Shown: positions 1 to 8,961, counted from the stretch's first letter. The stretch: 38,708 nucleotides of DNA from Candidatus Levybacteria bacterium CG_4_9_14_0_2_um_filter_35_21 (GCA_002788395.1 PFRF01000008.1:1-38708); one strand, 5' to 3'. The notes: generated by a model not told the origin, from the sequence alone. Program-made: numbers and translations.

Positions 1-53
1 CAAGTCCTCGTATTCTACTAAAGATTGGATAAGCTTTTGCGTAGTGATCCATA

Positions 54-82
54 GTTACGAAATGTCTAATATGTTTCGTAAC
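54..82. repeat. 9-bp inverted repeat upstream of the division gene
   Basis: GTTACGAAA (54-62) is exactly complementary to TTTCGTAAC (74-82) across an 11-nt spacer. No T-run follows, so it is not a convincing terminator. It could be a protein site or the end of an upstream transcript. Positions 1-53 hold nothing I can assign. Confidence 0.4.
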
Positions 83-134
83 TTATTCAGAACAAAAAGA
101 GAAAAGAGGTATTTTATGTTAAGATTGAAATGAA

Positions 135-479
135 ATGAAAAAAGTAATTTTTGTGGCTATTGTTATTGCGCTTCTTTTAATAATTAACGGTTTATTTAGG
201 TCAATTCTGGATATTTGGCATAAACAAGATCTGCTTACGCAGACACAAAAAAAGCTGGAATTGGAAAAACAGGTAAACCAAAAATTTAGAGCCCAACTAT
301 CTTTAGTGGGGAGCAAAGAGTTTGTGGAAGAAGAGGCCCGTAACAAGCTATTTATGGGTTTGCCTGGAGAGCAACCAGTAATAATTCCGCAAAACCTGTT
401 AAATATAAAAGAAAATAAAAAGCCCGTGGATCTTCGCCCAAATTGGAAAAAGTGGTTGGATTTGTTTATTAAGAACTAA
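135..479 (+). CDS. DivIC/FtsB-like septum formation initiator
   Basis: A 114-residue single-pass membrane protein. Residues about 4-22 form a hydrophobic helix directly after MKK, and residues about 30-55 are rich in K, E and Q and look like a short coiled coil. A segment with EEARNKLFMGLPGEQPVI follows, typical of DivIC/FtsB proteins, which bridge early and late divisome components at the septum. Size and layout fit the family; overall identity is low, as usual for it. ATG 135 starts the hydrophobic helix. A five-codon ORF (ATG 116, MLRLK, stop 131-133) with an AGAGG-like ribosome site lies just upstream and ends beside this start, so re-initiation is possible. Nothing downstream continues the operon: the next gene is on the other strand. 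Confidence 0.75.
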   Translation: MKKVIFVAIVIALLLIINGLFRSILDIWHKQDLLTQTQKKLELEKQVNQKFRAQLSLVGSKEFVEEEARNKLFMGLPGEQPVIIPQNLLNIKENKKPVDLRPNWKKWLDLFIKN

Positions 480-511
480 TTTTAAGTCAATTTTGAAGCT
501 TAAAACTTACT

Positions 512-769
512 TTATTTCAAATATTCCTTTAACATCACTCGGAGTGCGGTTTTTCCCTTTGTGGTTTTAAAGTATTTTTCTCTCTTTTTTGCATCTTTTT
601 TATTTCGATAAGCTTCATAAAATATCAACTCGAGCGGTGTATAGTGTTTGGTTGATAATTCTTCTTTATTGTTGTGTTCAAGATATCGTTTTTTAAGGTT
701 GTGGGTAAAACCTACATAAATAAAGTCTTTCACTTTGCTTTGGAGAACGTAGACATAGAAAAATTGCAT
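512..769 (-). CDS. Small GIY-YIG nuclease-domain protein
   Basis: An 85-residue protein that is essentially one GIY-YIG domain. YVYVLQS near residues 5-11 and YVG at 18-20 are the two halves of the signature, followed by the expected Arg (28) and His/Asn (32-33) and a downstream Glu in LIFYEAYR. I start it at ATG 769 because the sequence before that Met is not domain-like, although the frame is open to 802. Such stand-alone proteins are common in bacteria and often misannotated as UvrC. It lies on the same strand as, and about 150 nt downstream of, the intron-containing tRNA at 917-1186. Whether it acts in intron or repeat mobility or in DNA repair cannot be decided from sequence. Confidence 0.85.
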   Translation of the reverse strand: MQFFYVYVLQSKVKDFIYVGFTHNLKKRYLEHNNKEELSTKHYTPLELIFYEAYRNKKDAKKREKYFKTTKGKTALRVMLKEYLK

Positions 770-780
770 AAAGTTTCGTT

Positions 781-805
781 GAGACGCACCAGATCGGTGC
801 ATCTC
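781..805. repeat. 10-bp hairpin between GIY-YIG gene and tRNA
   Basis: GAGACGCACC (781-790) pairs with GGTGCATCTC (796-805), with one G-T pair and a 5-nt loop. It lies just upstream of the GIY-YIG start on the minus strand and could end or process the tRNA transcript. There is no strong U-tract. Confidence 0.4.
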
Positions 806-916
806 GGGCGCTCATCACTCATTTTTTTCATAAAAACCACCCGTTTAACATTCGTTGCAAAAGTGATTTATCACTCGCTGCAGTGTGAACCCGAATGGAA
901 AATGAGTGGTTCGCTG

Positions 917-1186
917 TTGCGGGGCTAGGAGTTGCGCCTAGCCTATGAGATTATGCATCTGTTTTCTCCGGTTACCCGAAGTGTCGGACTATATCATCAT
1001 CCTGTTGTGTAACAGGAGCTCGGCGTGTAGTCTCTACGGTGTCCCTTCAATAAAATGTAGGGTTCCCTCGGTATTGTCCTCCGCCAGCTGGCGGATAGGA
1101 TTTTACCGATATAGCCAAGTTCTCTTTTGTTATTACTAGCAAAAGGGCCCATTTTGAGCCTCATGTGCACTGTACACTACCCCGCG
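917..1186 (-). tRNA. Initiator-like tRNA(CAU) split by a group I intron
   Basis: Read on the minus strand, the 5' exon (1186-1157) has acceptor CGCGGGG, a short D arm and anticodon-stem strand TGAGG ending in CT (positions 32-33). The 3' exon (955-917) starts at the anticodon CAT, continues AA and TCTCA, has a 5-bp T stem, and ends CCCCGCA plus A73. The acceptor has G2-C71 to G7-C66 and a C1-A72 mismatch, which is an initiator hallmark. CCA is not encoded. The joined tRNA would be about 69 nt. Odd points: the D loop lacks GG, the T loop reads CGCAACT rather than TTCRANN, and the anticodon stem lacks the three G-C pairs of classical initiators. A good promoter lies immediately upstream. Confidence 0.75.
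956..1156 (-). other. 201-nt group I self-splicing intron in the tRNA anticodon loop
   Basis: The minus strand shows the conserved R-type segment GTAGAGACTACACGC (about 1045-1030) and S-type segment GATGATATAGTCCGAC (about 985-970), which form P7, separated by a P8 hairpin CCTGTT/AACAGG. The intron starts after U33 and ends with G (956), as expected for omega-G. P1 can form between exon GGCU (1160-1157) and intron GGCC (1149-1146), with the required U-G pair at the splice site. The size matches small bacterial tRNA introns. There is no ORF. It contains the 16-bp perfect palindrome TCCGCCAGCTGGCGGA at 1080-1095, probably a peripheral helix. Confidence 0.85.
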
Positions 1187-1197
1187 TGTTGTTACGT

Positions 1198-1226
1198 AGT
1201 ATAGCATTTGATTTAGCTTCGGTCAA
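1198..1226 (-). promoter_or_regulatory. Sigma70-type promoter for the intron-containing tRNA
   Basis: On the minus strand TTGACC (1226-1221), a 17-nt spacer and TATACT (1203-1198) precede the tRNA 5' end (1186) by 11 nt, placing the start site a few bases before the mature 5' end. Confidence 0.75.
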
Positions 1227-1232
1227 TATGTC

Positions 1233-1261
1233 TTGATTAATTTTAGAACTTACGATATAGT
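1233..1261 (+). promoter_or_regulatory. Divergent promoter for the HTH ORF
   Basis: TTGATT (1233-1238), 17-nt spacer, TATAGT (1256-1261), about 32 nt before ATG 1294. It lies back to back with the tRNA promoter, so the two could interfere or be co-regulated. Confidence 0.5.
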
Positions 1262-1293
1262 GTAAATAATTGCAATATTTGCCGGTTCTATTT

Positions 1294-1977
1294 ATGGCTA
1301 AATTTGATTTAAAAATTCAAGCGCAGAAATTGAGGAGAAAAGGAATTAGCGTTAATAAAATTGCGGATAAATTAGGAGTTTCGAAAGGCACAGTCAGTTT
1401 GTGGACAAGAGATATTATTCTTAGCATAGAACAATTGGAGACATTAAGAAATTCATCGATAAGAGGAGCTGAATTAGGGAGATTAAGAAGTGCCTTCCTG
1501 CAAAAAGAAAGAAGATTAAAATTAATAGTTGAGAATAAGGAGCTTGGGATTGAAGCTTTAAGAAATCTTACTCAGCGAGAATTTCTTGTGGTTGGACTAG
1601 GAATTTATTGGGGGGAAGGTAGTAAAAAAAGCAATGAATTTTCTTTTTGTAATTCAGACCCGGAAATGGTAAAATTCTTTGCGCTTTGGCTTAAGAAATG
1701 TTTTGGAATTAATTCCCATGATTTAATATGCAGCATAGGAATTAACGAAAGCCACAGAAAAAGAGAACACGCAGTTAAAAAATATTGGTTAAAAATTCTA
1801 GGAGTTAAAGAGAGCCAATTTACAAAAACTAGTTTTAAGAAAACTGAAAGTAAGAAAGTTTATGAGAATTTTAACAATCATTATGGTACAATTAGGATCA
1901 GAGTCAGAAAACCAGGTCTCCTTTATCATAAGATTATCGGACTTATTGAGGGTTTGAAAGTGAACATGCCAGGGTAG
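1294..1977 (+). CDS. HTH protein with LAGLIDADG-like C-terminal domain
   Basis: A 227-residue protein. Residues about 8-37 form a helix-turn-helix with a SVNKIADKLGVSKGTVSLWT core, like resolvase or MerR-type HTHs. A charged linker follows, then FLVVGLGIYWGEGSK near residues 97-110, which resembles a LAGLIDADG helix (small-residue packing followed by an acidic residue). The rest is mixed alpha/beta with basic patches. I start at ATG 1294; a TTG at 1270 would add eight unlikely residues. It could be a homing-type endonuclease or a regulator derived from one. It sits between two CAU tRNA genes, and its last three codons plus stop are inside the second tRNA. Function is uncertain; the HTH is clear, the LAGLIDADG relation is moderate. 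Confidence 0.65.
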   Translation: MAKFDLKIQAQKLRRKGISVNKIADKLGVSKGTVSLWTRDIILSIEQLETLRNSSIRGAELGRLRSAFLQKERRLKLIVENKELGIEALRNLTQREFLVVGLGIYWGEGSKKSNEFSFCNSDPEMVKFFALWLKKCFGINSHDLICSIGINESHRKREHAVKKYWLKILGVKESQFTKTSFKKTESKKVYENFNNHYGTIRIRVRKPGLLYHKIIGLIEGLKVNMPG

Positions 1978-2042
1978 CTCAGTTGGTTCAGAGCACTTGA
2001 TTCATACCCAAGAGGTCGGGAGTTCGAGCCTCCCCCCTGGTA
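1968..2042 (+). tRNA. tRNA(CAU): elongator Met or Ile2
   Basis: Full cloverleaf: acceptor GCCAGGG/CCCTGGT (G1-U72 wobble), D arm GCTC/GAGC with GG in the loop, anticodon loop TTCATAC, T arm GGGAG-TTCGAGC-CTCCC, A73, no encoded CCA. The anticodon stem has one A31-C39 mismatch. CAU can serve elongator Met or, with lysidine, Ile. Its first 10 bases are also the last codons and stop of the preceding ORF. Unlike the minus-strand CAU tRNA it has canonical D and T loops. Confidence 0.9.
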
Positions 2043-2051
2043 CTCGATTAA

Positions 2052-2072
2052 CTTTTAATTCCTAATTTTTAA
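2052..2072. repeat. Heptamer array (unit CTTTTAA/TTCCTAA/TTTTTAA)
   Basis: Three imperfect consecutive 7-mers between the tRNA and murI. One of about 18 arrays in the window with period 7. Confidence 0.5.
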
Positions 2073-2079
2073 ATCTTCT

Positions 2080-2871
2080 ATGAATAATCAGCCGATCGGT
2101 GTTTTTGATTCCGGAGTTGGGGGATTAAGTGTCCTGCGAGAATTAAAAAAACTTCTTCCAAACGAAACATATATTTTTGTAGCAGATCAGAAAAATGTAC
2201 CTTATGGAGGTAAAACAAAAGATCAATTGATTCAGTTTTCCGATAGCATTGTCGACTTTTTAGTTACTAAGAAAAAAGTTAAGGCAGTTGTAATTGCTTG
2301 TAACACTTCAACAGTTTATTCAATTGGTTTTTTGCGTTCAAAATACAAAATTCCTATTATTGGTACGGTTCCTGTAATAAAAACAATCGCAAATCTTACT
2401 AAAAGTGGTAAAACAGCGGTTTTTTCGACTCCTGCAACTGCCAAAAGCCAATATCTTTCCGATTTAATTAAGAAATTTGCAGATGGAATTATTGTATATA
2501 AGGTTAGTGGAACAGGGTTAGAAGATTTGGTGGAGGAAGGGAATCTAAAAAGTCCAAAAATAAATAAAATTTTACATAAATCATTAATTCCTCTTAAAGA
2601 AAAAGGGGTAGATTCCATAGCCCTTGGCTGCACTCATTATCCCTTTTTACGGGATCAAATAGAAGCTATGATGGGATCAAAAGTAGGAATTGTTGATTCC
2701 GGAAGTGCAGTTGCAAGACATACCAGAGAGGTTTTAACAAAAGAAAATTTATTGGGAAATTTATCTTCAGAAGATTATTTTTATACAACCGGAAATAGAG
2801 TAAAATTTAAAAAAGCTCTTAAAAACCTGTTAGACTTAGATACGGAAAGGATATATAATCTGAACTTATGA
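2080..2871 (+). CDS. murI: Glutamate racemase
   Basis: Interconverts L- and D-glutamate in the cytoplasm, supplying D-Glu for peptidoglycan. The 263-residue length is normal. The catalytic set is visible: FDSGVGGLSVL with Asp10, first cysteine in ACNTS (Cys74), second in GCTHYP (Cys184) followed by His186. PYGGK (41-45) is the usual substrate loop. It overlaps murD by 4 nt (ATGA at 2868), so the two are translationally coupled, which fits because MurD uses the D-Glu made here. No clear SD precedes ATG 2080; the upstream gap is only 37 nt after a tRNA, so read-through from the tRNA is possible. Confidence 0.95.
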   Translation: MNNQPIGVFDSGVGGLSVLRELKKLLPNETYIFVADQKNVPYGGKTKDQLIQFSDSIVDFLVTKKKVKAVVIACNTSTVYSIGFLRSKYKIPIIGTVPVIKTIANLTKSGKTAVFSTPATAKSQYLSDLIKKFADGIIVYKVSGTGLEDLVEEGNLKSPKINKILHKSLIPLKEKGVDSIALGCTHYPFLRDQIEAMMGSKVGIVDSGSAVARHTREVLTKENLLGNLSSEDYFYTTGNRVKFKKALKNLLDLDTERIYNLNL

Positions 2872-4346
2872 AATTAGATTTTAAAAACAGGAAAATAGCG
2901 GTAATCGGAGAGGGAATAGAAGGTCTTTCCAATGAAAAATTTTTAAAAGAAAAGGGTGCGATTGTAACTGTTTTAGACCGGAAGCAGGGAAAAGATTATT
3001 TAAAAGATCTCGATAAATATGATTTGGTGGTAAGAAGTCCCGGGGTGAAGCTTTCGACGATTCAAGCTTCAAACTTAAAACTTAAAACTTCAAAGATAAC
3101 ATCCCAAACTAAACTTTTTTTTGACCTTTGTCCATGCAAAATCATTGGTGTAACCGGGACGAAAGGAAAGGGAACGACATCGGCATTAATCTACGAAATG
3201 CTCAAGAAACAGGGAAAAGATGCATATTTGGTTGGCAATATTGGAAGCCCCGCTTTGGATATTTTGGATAAATTAAATGATCAGTCAATTGTGGTATATG
3301 AATTGTCCAGTTTCCAGTTACAAGACCTGGAAAAAAGCCCTCATATAGCAATAATGTTAATGACCGTTCCTGAGCATTTGGATTACCACAAAAACATAGA
3401 AGAATATGTTGATGCCAAAAGAAATATTTTCCGTTTTCAAAAACCGGAAGATTTTGCAATTCTAAATCAGGACTATCCGGCAAGCAATGAGTCCGATATC
3501 CATACGGGTGCCAAAATCTTTAAAGTAAGCCGCGAGAAAGAACTTTTGGAAGATGGAGCTTGCATTAAAGATGGAAAGGTTTGGTTAAAGGTAAGCATGG
3601 CGCTTAAGTCGCATTCCGAGTTCGATGATTCTTCAGACGCAAGCGTCCCTGCGAAGCTCGGGACACGGTCACCTTCGGTGACTCTGATGAAGACATCATC
3701 TCTTCGAAATGCTCCTCGCGCCAATATTTCAAAGGAAAATTTTGAATCCTCCCCGCGCAAAATAGCGATTATTGATGTAAGAGATATTCTTCTTCCCGGG
3801 GCACATAACTTGGAAAATGTTTGTGCGGCAGTTATCGCAGCTTCACTTTGCGGGGTTTCCACAGGGAATATAGCTGCGGTTTTAAAAACTTTTAAGGGCT
3901 TGGAACACCGTTTAGAGCTCGTGGATACGATTTATGGAGTTAAGTATTACGACGATTCATTTTCTACTACTCCAGAAACAGCTATAGCAGCAATACAAGC
4001 CTTTGAAGGTCCAAAGATTTTAATTTTAGGAGGATCAAGTAAGAATAGTGATTTCACAGAGCTTGGTCGCGTCATACGCGATTCGGAAAATGTAAAAGCA
4101 GTTATTGGAATTGGAAAAGAGTGGGGGGAGATAAGATCAAAGATCAAAAATGAAAAAGTAAAAATTATAGAAGGATGTAGAAATATGAAAGAAATTGCGC
4201 TAGCCGCGTTTGACGCGGCAGAAACTGGAGATATTGTGCTTTTGTCCCCAGCTTGTGCTAGTTTTGGAATGTTTAAAAACTATAAAGACCGGGGAGAGCA
4301 ATTTAAATCGGAAGTTCTAAGACTTAGAACTTCCTCAAATTTCTAA
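2868..4346 (+). CDS. murD: UDP-N-acetylmuramoylalanine--D-glutamate ligase
   Basis: Cytoplasmic Mur ligase that adds D-Glu to UDP-MurNAc-L-Ala using ATP. At 492 residues it is longer than the usual 430-460. An N-terminal Rossmann-like domain (1-80) is followed by the P-loop GTKGKGTT (97-104), HLDYH (170-174), and a C-terminal domain starting near ILLPGAHNLEN. Two in-frame insertions account for the extra length. Residues about 243-297 (DNA about 3597-3758) are a low-conservation, Ser-rich stretch made of GC-rich repeat DNA shared with tgt. Residues about 65-76 are encoded by a heptamer array (3062-3096). The core motifs are intact, so the enzyme is probably active with a surface loop. Confidence 0.93.
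   Translation: MKLDFKNRKIAVIGEGIEGLSNEKFLKEKGAIVTVLDRKQGKDYLKDLDKYDLVVRSPGVKLSTIQASNLKLKTSKITSQTKLFFDLCPCKIIGVTGTKGKGTTSALIYEMLKKQGKDAYLVGNIGSPALDILDKLNDQSIVVYELSSFQLQDLEKSPHIAIMLMTVPEHLDYHKNIEEYVDAKRNIFRFQKPEDFAILNQDYPASNESDIHTGAKIFKVSREKELLEDGACIKDGKVWLKVSMALKSHSEFDDSSDASVPAKLGTRSPSVTLMKTSSLRNAPRANISKENFESSPRKIAIIDVRDILLPGAHNLENVCAAVIAASLCGVSTGNIAAVLKTFKGLEHRLELVDTIYGVKYYDDSFSTTPETAIAAIQAFEGPKILILGGSSKNSDFTELGRVIRDSENVKAVIGIGKEWGEIRSKIKNEKVKIIEGCRNMKEIALAAFDAAETGDIVLLSPACASFGMFKNYKDRGEQFKSEVLRLRTSSNF
3062..3096. repeat. In-frame heptamer array in murD
   Basis: Units TCAAGCT, TCAAACT, TAAAACT, TAAAACT, TCAAAGA run consecutively with period 7 and encode part of the linker after the N-terminal domain. 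Confidence 0.75.
3597..3758. repeat. In-frame GC-rich repeat insertion in murD
   Basis: About 160 bp with local inverted repeats (GACGC/GCGTC near 3635; GGTCACC/GGTGAC near 3667). It ends in a 23-bp segment (3735-3757) starting GAAAATTTTGAATCC that recurs in tgt at 4922-4944 with one change, and more loosely at 11984-12006. It is translated in frame as a Ser-rich loop absent from ordinary MurD. Confidence 0.7.
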
Positions 4347-4367
4347 TTTCTAATTCTTAATTTCCAA
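4340..4367. repeat. Heptamer array over the murD stop codon
   Basis: TTTCTAA, TTTCTAA, TTCTTAA, TTTCCAA. The murD stop TAA (4344-4346) is part of the first unit, so the array may define the protein's end. Confidence 0.7.
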
Positions 4368-4378
4368 TCAAATCTTAA

Positions 4379-4387
4379 TGTTATAAT
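4379..4387 (+). promoter_or_regulatory. Extended -10 element upstream of tgt
   Basis: TGT followed by TATAAT (4382-4387) is an extended -10 without a clear -35. It would give a leader of about 50 nt containing the 4403-4441 repeat. Confidence 0.5.
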
Positions 4388-4402
4388 TTTTTAAATTTAA
4401 TC

Positions 4403-5785
<1,383 letters not shown>

Positions 5786-5798
5786 TAAGATCTAAATA

Positions 5799-6794
5799 AT
5801 GAAAAAAGTTGTTTTTTCGGGGATCCAGCCTTCGGGGGATTTACATATCGGCAATTACATTGGTGCAATCGCGCAGTGGGTAAAAATGCAGGATGAATAC
5901 GACTGCATTTATTGCATTGTAGATTTACATGCCATAACTGTTCCACAGGATCCAAAAACTTTACGTGAAAAAATCTTGGAAGTTACGGCATTGTATTTGG
6001 CTTGTGGAATTGATCCTCAGAAATCCAAAATTTTTATTCAGAGTGAAAACCCCGATCATCCGTATTTAGCCTGGGTTTTAAATTGCATAACCCCTTTTGG
6101 TCAGCTGGAACGGATGACTCAATTTAAAGATAAGAGTCAGACTCAAAAAGAGGGAACAACAGCAGGGCTTTTTGATTATCCGGTTTTAATGGCGGCGGAC
6201 ATTCTTTTGTATCATACCGACGAAGTGCCGGTGGGAGAGGACCAGAAACAGCATATTGAGTTAACCCGCGATGTGGCGGAAAAGTTTAATAAAACTTTCG
6301 GCGAAACTTTTAAGCTCCCAAACCCGCATATTTCCAAATTTGCCGATGCAAGAATTATGAGCCTTCAGACTCCGTCTTCGAAAATGAGTAAATCGGATAT
6401 TGATCCATTGGGAACAATTAATCTTTTAGATTCGGAAGATAGAATTCGCGAAAAAATAAAAAAAGCGGTAACGGATTCGGAACCTTCAATTTCGGCAAAA
6501 GTACATGGACAAGGAAATGGAGCAGTGCAAAACTTATTAACGATTTATGCTGCATTTTCGGGTTGCACATATAACACTGCGGTTCAAAAAACACAGGGAA
6601 AAGCTTACGGACAATTTAAACAAGAGCTGGCTGATTTAGTAGTTGAAAATCTTAAGCCAATTCAGGTGAAATATAAGGAGATTAGAAATGACGAAAAGTA
6701 TCTTCGCCAGGTTTTAGATGACGGTCGTAATTTTGCAATCTCAAAATCTTCAAAGCTTATCCTAGAAGTTAAAGAAAAACTCGGCTTAGTTTGA
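5799..6794 (+). CDS. trpS: Tryptophanyl-tRNA synthetase
   Basis: Class Ic aminoacyl-tRNA synthetase, 331 residues, normal for bacterial TrpRS. The class I signatures are clear: HIGN at 16-19 after GIQPSGDL, and KMSKS at 195-199. The GEDQKQHIELTRD segment (147-158) is the tryptophan-pocket region typical of TrpRS rather than TyrRS. It follows tgt by 13 nt. The last codons, ending LGLV plus stop, are repeated 239 bp downstream (7013-7029), see findings. I see no frameshift or missing motif. Confidence 0.96.
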   Translation: MKKVVFSGIQPSGDLHIGNYIGAIAQWVKMQDEYDCIYCIVDLHAITVPQDPKTLREKILEVTALYLACGIDPQKSKIFIQSENPDHPYLAWVLNCITPFGQLERMTQFKDKSQTQKEGTTAGLFDYPVLMAADILLYHTDEVPVGEDQKQHIELTRDVAEKFNKTFGETFKLPNPHISKFADARIMSLQTPSSKMSKSDIDPLGTINLLDSEDRIREKIKKAVTDSEPSISAKVHGQGNGAVQNLLTIYAAFSGCTYNTAVQKTQGKAYGQFKQELADLVVENLKPIQVKYKEIRNDEKYLRQVLDDGRNFAISKSSKLILEVKEKLGLV

Positions 6795-7029
6795 TTTTCT
6801 TCTCTTTGGCTGCAAAGAGAAGCAGAAACTGTCGCCAAGTCTCGCTTCATGCTTTCAAGTTTAAGTTCATTTGTCGGGGGATTTCACCCCCTCCCTAATC
6901 TCTTCGGGCTAGGGAATCCCCCTGACGCACTCACTTAATCTCTCATACATTCAACATTCGAATTGGCGAAAGACGAGTAAGCTTTTTTAAATTGCAATAT
7001 TCTGGGAAGTTAGAAAAACTCGGCTTAGT
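6774..7029. repeat. Inserted element flanked by a copy of the trpS 3' end
   Basis: The 17-mer GAAAAACTCGGCTTAGT occurs at the trpS end (6774-6790) and again at 7013-7029, with weaker similarity extending upstream of both. Between them lies non-coding DNA with a 10-bp hairpin right after the stop (CTTCTCTTTG 6799-6808 with 6813-6822), short inverted ends TCGCCAA (6832-6838) and TTGGCGA (6963-6969), and a long nested hairpin (6873-6926). No ORF of note is present. The stretch 6795-7068 holds only this element. Confidence 0.65.
6873..6926. repeat. Nested long hairpin in the trpS-ftsH gap
   Basis: Outer arms GTCGGGGGATT (6873-6883) and AATCCCCCTGAC (6915-6926), one bulge; inner arms TCCCTA (6892-6897) and TAGGGA (6910-6915). 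The stable extruding structure resembles REP or MITE-type repeats; a terminator role is possible but no U-tract follows. Confidence 0.6.
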
Positions 7030-7065
7030 ATAGCTTCGAGCCAGCTGGAAAATAGCTACATGTTG

Positions 7066-7074
7066 TGATATACT
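7066..7074 (+). promoter_or_regulatory. Extended -10 promoter of ftsH
   Basis: TGA-TATACT, with TATACT at 7069-7074 and only 9 nt before ATG 7084, predicts a leaderless or near-leaderless mRNA. A weak -35-like TGGAAA lies about 17 nt upstream. Confidence 0.6.
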
Positions 7075-7083
7075 CCCTAGGCT

Positions 7084-8952
7084 ATGGCAGTTGGCAGAAA
7101 AAATGGCAGAAAATTAAGAGCTTCAAAGGTAAAAACTTCCTGGAAAAACATGGTTATTTATTTCTTTCTTTTCCTTTTTGTAACCTTTGTTTTTATGAGT
7201 TTTAGCCAGTCAAAGACAACTCCTGAGGATAAAACTGTTCCACTCTCCCAAATTATTCAAGATGTAAAAAATGGCAGAGTTACGGAAATTAATGTAAGCG
7301 GAACAAAAATAACAGTAATGGAAAAAGGTGGAGATACGATTCAAAGCTTTAAAGAACCAAATGTAAACCTTTATCAATTGTTTGACGATGCCGGAGTTTC
7401 TTTAAACAAAACAAAAGTAATTATAAAAGATGATACAACTTTAAATAATTGGATCGGCATTTTGGGTTCTGTTCTACCGGTTCTTCTAATGGTTGCGTTC
7501 TTCTACTTTATTTTTAGACAGGCAAGAGGAGCACAGGAGAGCATTTTCTCTTTTGGCAGATCGGGGGCAAAAGTATTTAGTAAAGATAAACCGGGAATTA
7601 CTTTTGCAGACGTTGCGGGCGTAGATGAAGCAAAGCAAGAACTTACGGAAATAGTAGATTTTCTTAAAAATCCGGGAAAATACAAAGCGATGGGGGCACG
7701 TACACCAAAAGGGGTTTTAATGGTTGGTCCTTCCGGAACAGGCAAAACTCTTCTTGCCCGGGCAACTGCCGGAGAAGCGGGAGTTCAATTTTTTTCTATG
7801 GCAGGTTCGGAATTTATGGAGATGCTAGTAGGAATCGGAGCATCGCGTGTAAGAGATTTATTTGCTACTGCTAAAAAAGCTCAACCGGCAATTATTTTTA
7901 TAGACGAAGTTGATGCAATTGGCAGACAAAGAGGATCCGGTTTGATGGGTGGACACGATGAGCGCGAGCAAACATTAAACCAAATATTGGTAGAAATGGA
8001 TGGATTTGCTCCAACAGAACAGTTAGTTGTTATTGCGGCAACAAACAGACCCGATGTGTTGGATCCTGCGTTGGTTCGCCCCGGAAGGTTTGACAGAAGG
8101 GTTATTTTGGACATGCCGGATGTAAATGGCAGAAAAGAAATTCTTTCCATTCATGCCCGAAATAAGCCATTTGATAAGGCTGTTAATTGGGATAGAATTG
8201 CCAGAAGAACGGTCGGATTTTCCGGAGCAGATTTGGAAAACATGTTAAATGAGGCGGCAATTTTAGCAGCAAGACTTGCGCATAAAGCAATTGACATGAG
8301 TGATTTAGAAGAAGCAGCAACTAAAGTAAAGCTTGGACCGGAGAAAAAAAGATTACAATCGGAAGAAGACAGAAAAATGACAGCGTATCACGAAGCAGGA
8401 CATGCTCTTGTCTCTTGGCATATGCCGCACATGGATCCAATTCACAGAATTTCTATTGTGAGCCGAGGGATGTCTTTAGGGCACACTATGATGGAGCCGA
8501 TTGAGCATGTTCACGAAACAAAAACTTATCTTTTAGAGCAAATTGCGGTTATGCTTGGGGGAAGGGCTGCAGAGAACTTGATTTTTAAAGATGTGACAAC
8601 CGGCGCATCCGATGATATTGCCAAGGCAACTGAAGTTGCCAGAACAATGGTGGTAGAGTACGGGATGAGCGACTTAGGACCGATTAATCTAAATGCGGAA
8701 AGAGCTAATAGAAGAAACCCGTTTGAAACAATTACCGTTTCTCCGGATATGGCTTCAAGAATAGATGTGCATGTTAAAAAACTTACAGATGATGGTTATA
8801 AAAAGGCTCAAGTAATTTTATCGAAGCTGAGAAAAAAACTGGATAAATTAGCAGAAGAATTGTTAAAAAAAGAAACTATAGAATCCGAAGAATTCGAAAG
8901 ATTAATGGGTCCTAAAAAAGCTTTTGCTTATGCCAAAAGGCAAGTTAGTTAA
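7084..8952 (+). CDS. ftsH: ATP-dependent zinc metalloprotease FtsH
   Basis: Membrane-anchored AAA+ protease that extracts and degrades misfolded or regulatory membrane and cytosolic proteins. 622 residues, normal length. N-terminal TM helix about 23-41, an extracytoplasmic domain, second TM about 125-145, Walker A GPSGTGKT (215-222; the usual second Pro is Ser), Walker B IIFIDEVD (270-277), the second region of homology with RPGRFDRR, and the zinc site HEAGH (436-440). The translation start is supported by the -10 hexamer 9 nt upstream and lack of an SD. The C-terminal tail is charged and helical. It appears monocistronic; the next gene has its own promoter. Confidence 0.97.
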   Translation: MAVGRKNGRKLRASKVKTSWKNMVIYFFLFLFVTFVFMSFSQSKTTPEDKTVPLSQIIQDVKNGRVTEINVSGTKITVMEKGGDTIQSFKEPNVNLYQLFDDAGVSLNKTKVIIKDDTTLNNWIGILGSVLPVLLMVAFFYFIFRQARGAQESIFSFGRSGAKVFSKDKPGITFADVAGVDEAKQELTEIVDFLKNPGKYKAMGARTPKGVLMVGPSGTGKTLLARATAGEAGVQFFSMAGSEFMEMLVGIGASRVRDLFATAKKAQPAIIFIDEVDAIGRQRGSGLMGGHDEREQTLNQILVEMDGFAPTEQLVVIAATNRPDVLDPALVRPGRFDRRVILDMPDVNGRKEILSIHARNKPFDKAVNWDRIARRTVGFSGADLENMLNEAAILAARLAHKAIDMSDLEEAATKVKLGPEKKRLQSEEDRKMTAYHEAGHALVSWHMPHMDPIHRISIVSRGMSLGHTMMEPIEHVHETKTYLLEQIAVMLGGRAAENLIFKDVTTGASDDIAKATEVARTMVVEYGMSDLGPINLNAERANRRNPFETITVSPDMASRIDVHVKKLTDDGYKKAQVILSKLRKKLDKLAEELLKKETIESEEFERLMGPKKAFAYAKRQVS

Positions 8953-8961
8953 TTTTATTGG

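Noticed and set aside
674-1139. Plus-strand ORFs of 84 and 64 codons
   Set aside because: They run antisense through the tRNA 3' exon and the group I intron core; no start signals or protein-like composition.
3473-3862. Minus-strand 129-codon ORF within murD
   Set aside because: Opposite-strand shadow; its openness is caused by the GC-rich repeat insertion. It has no plausible domain.
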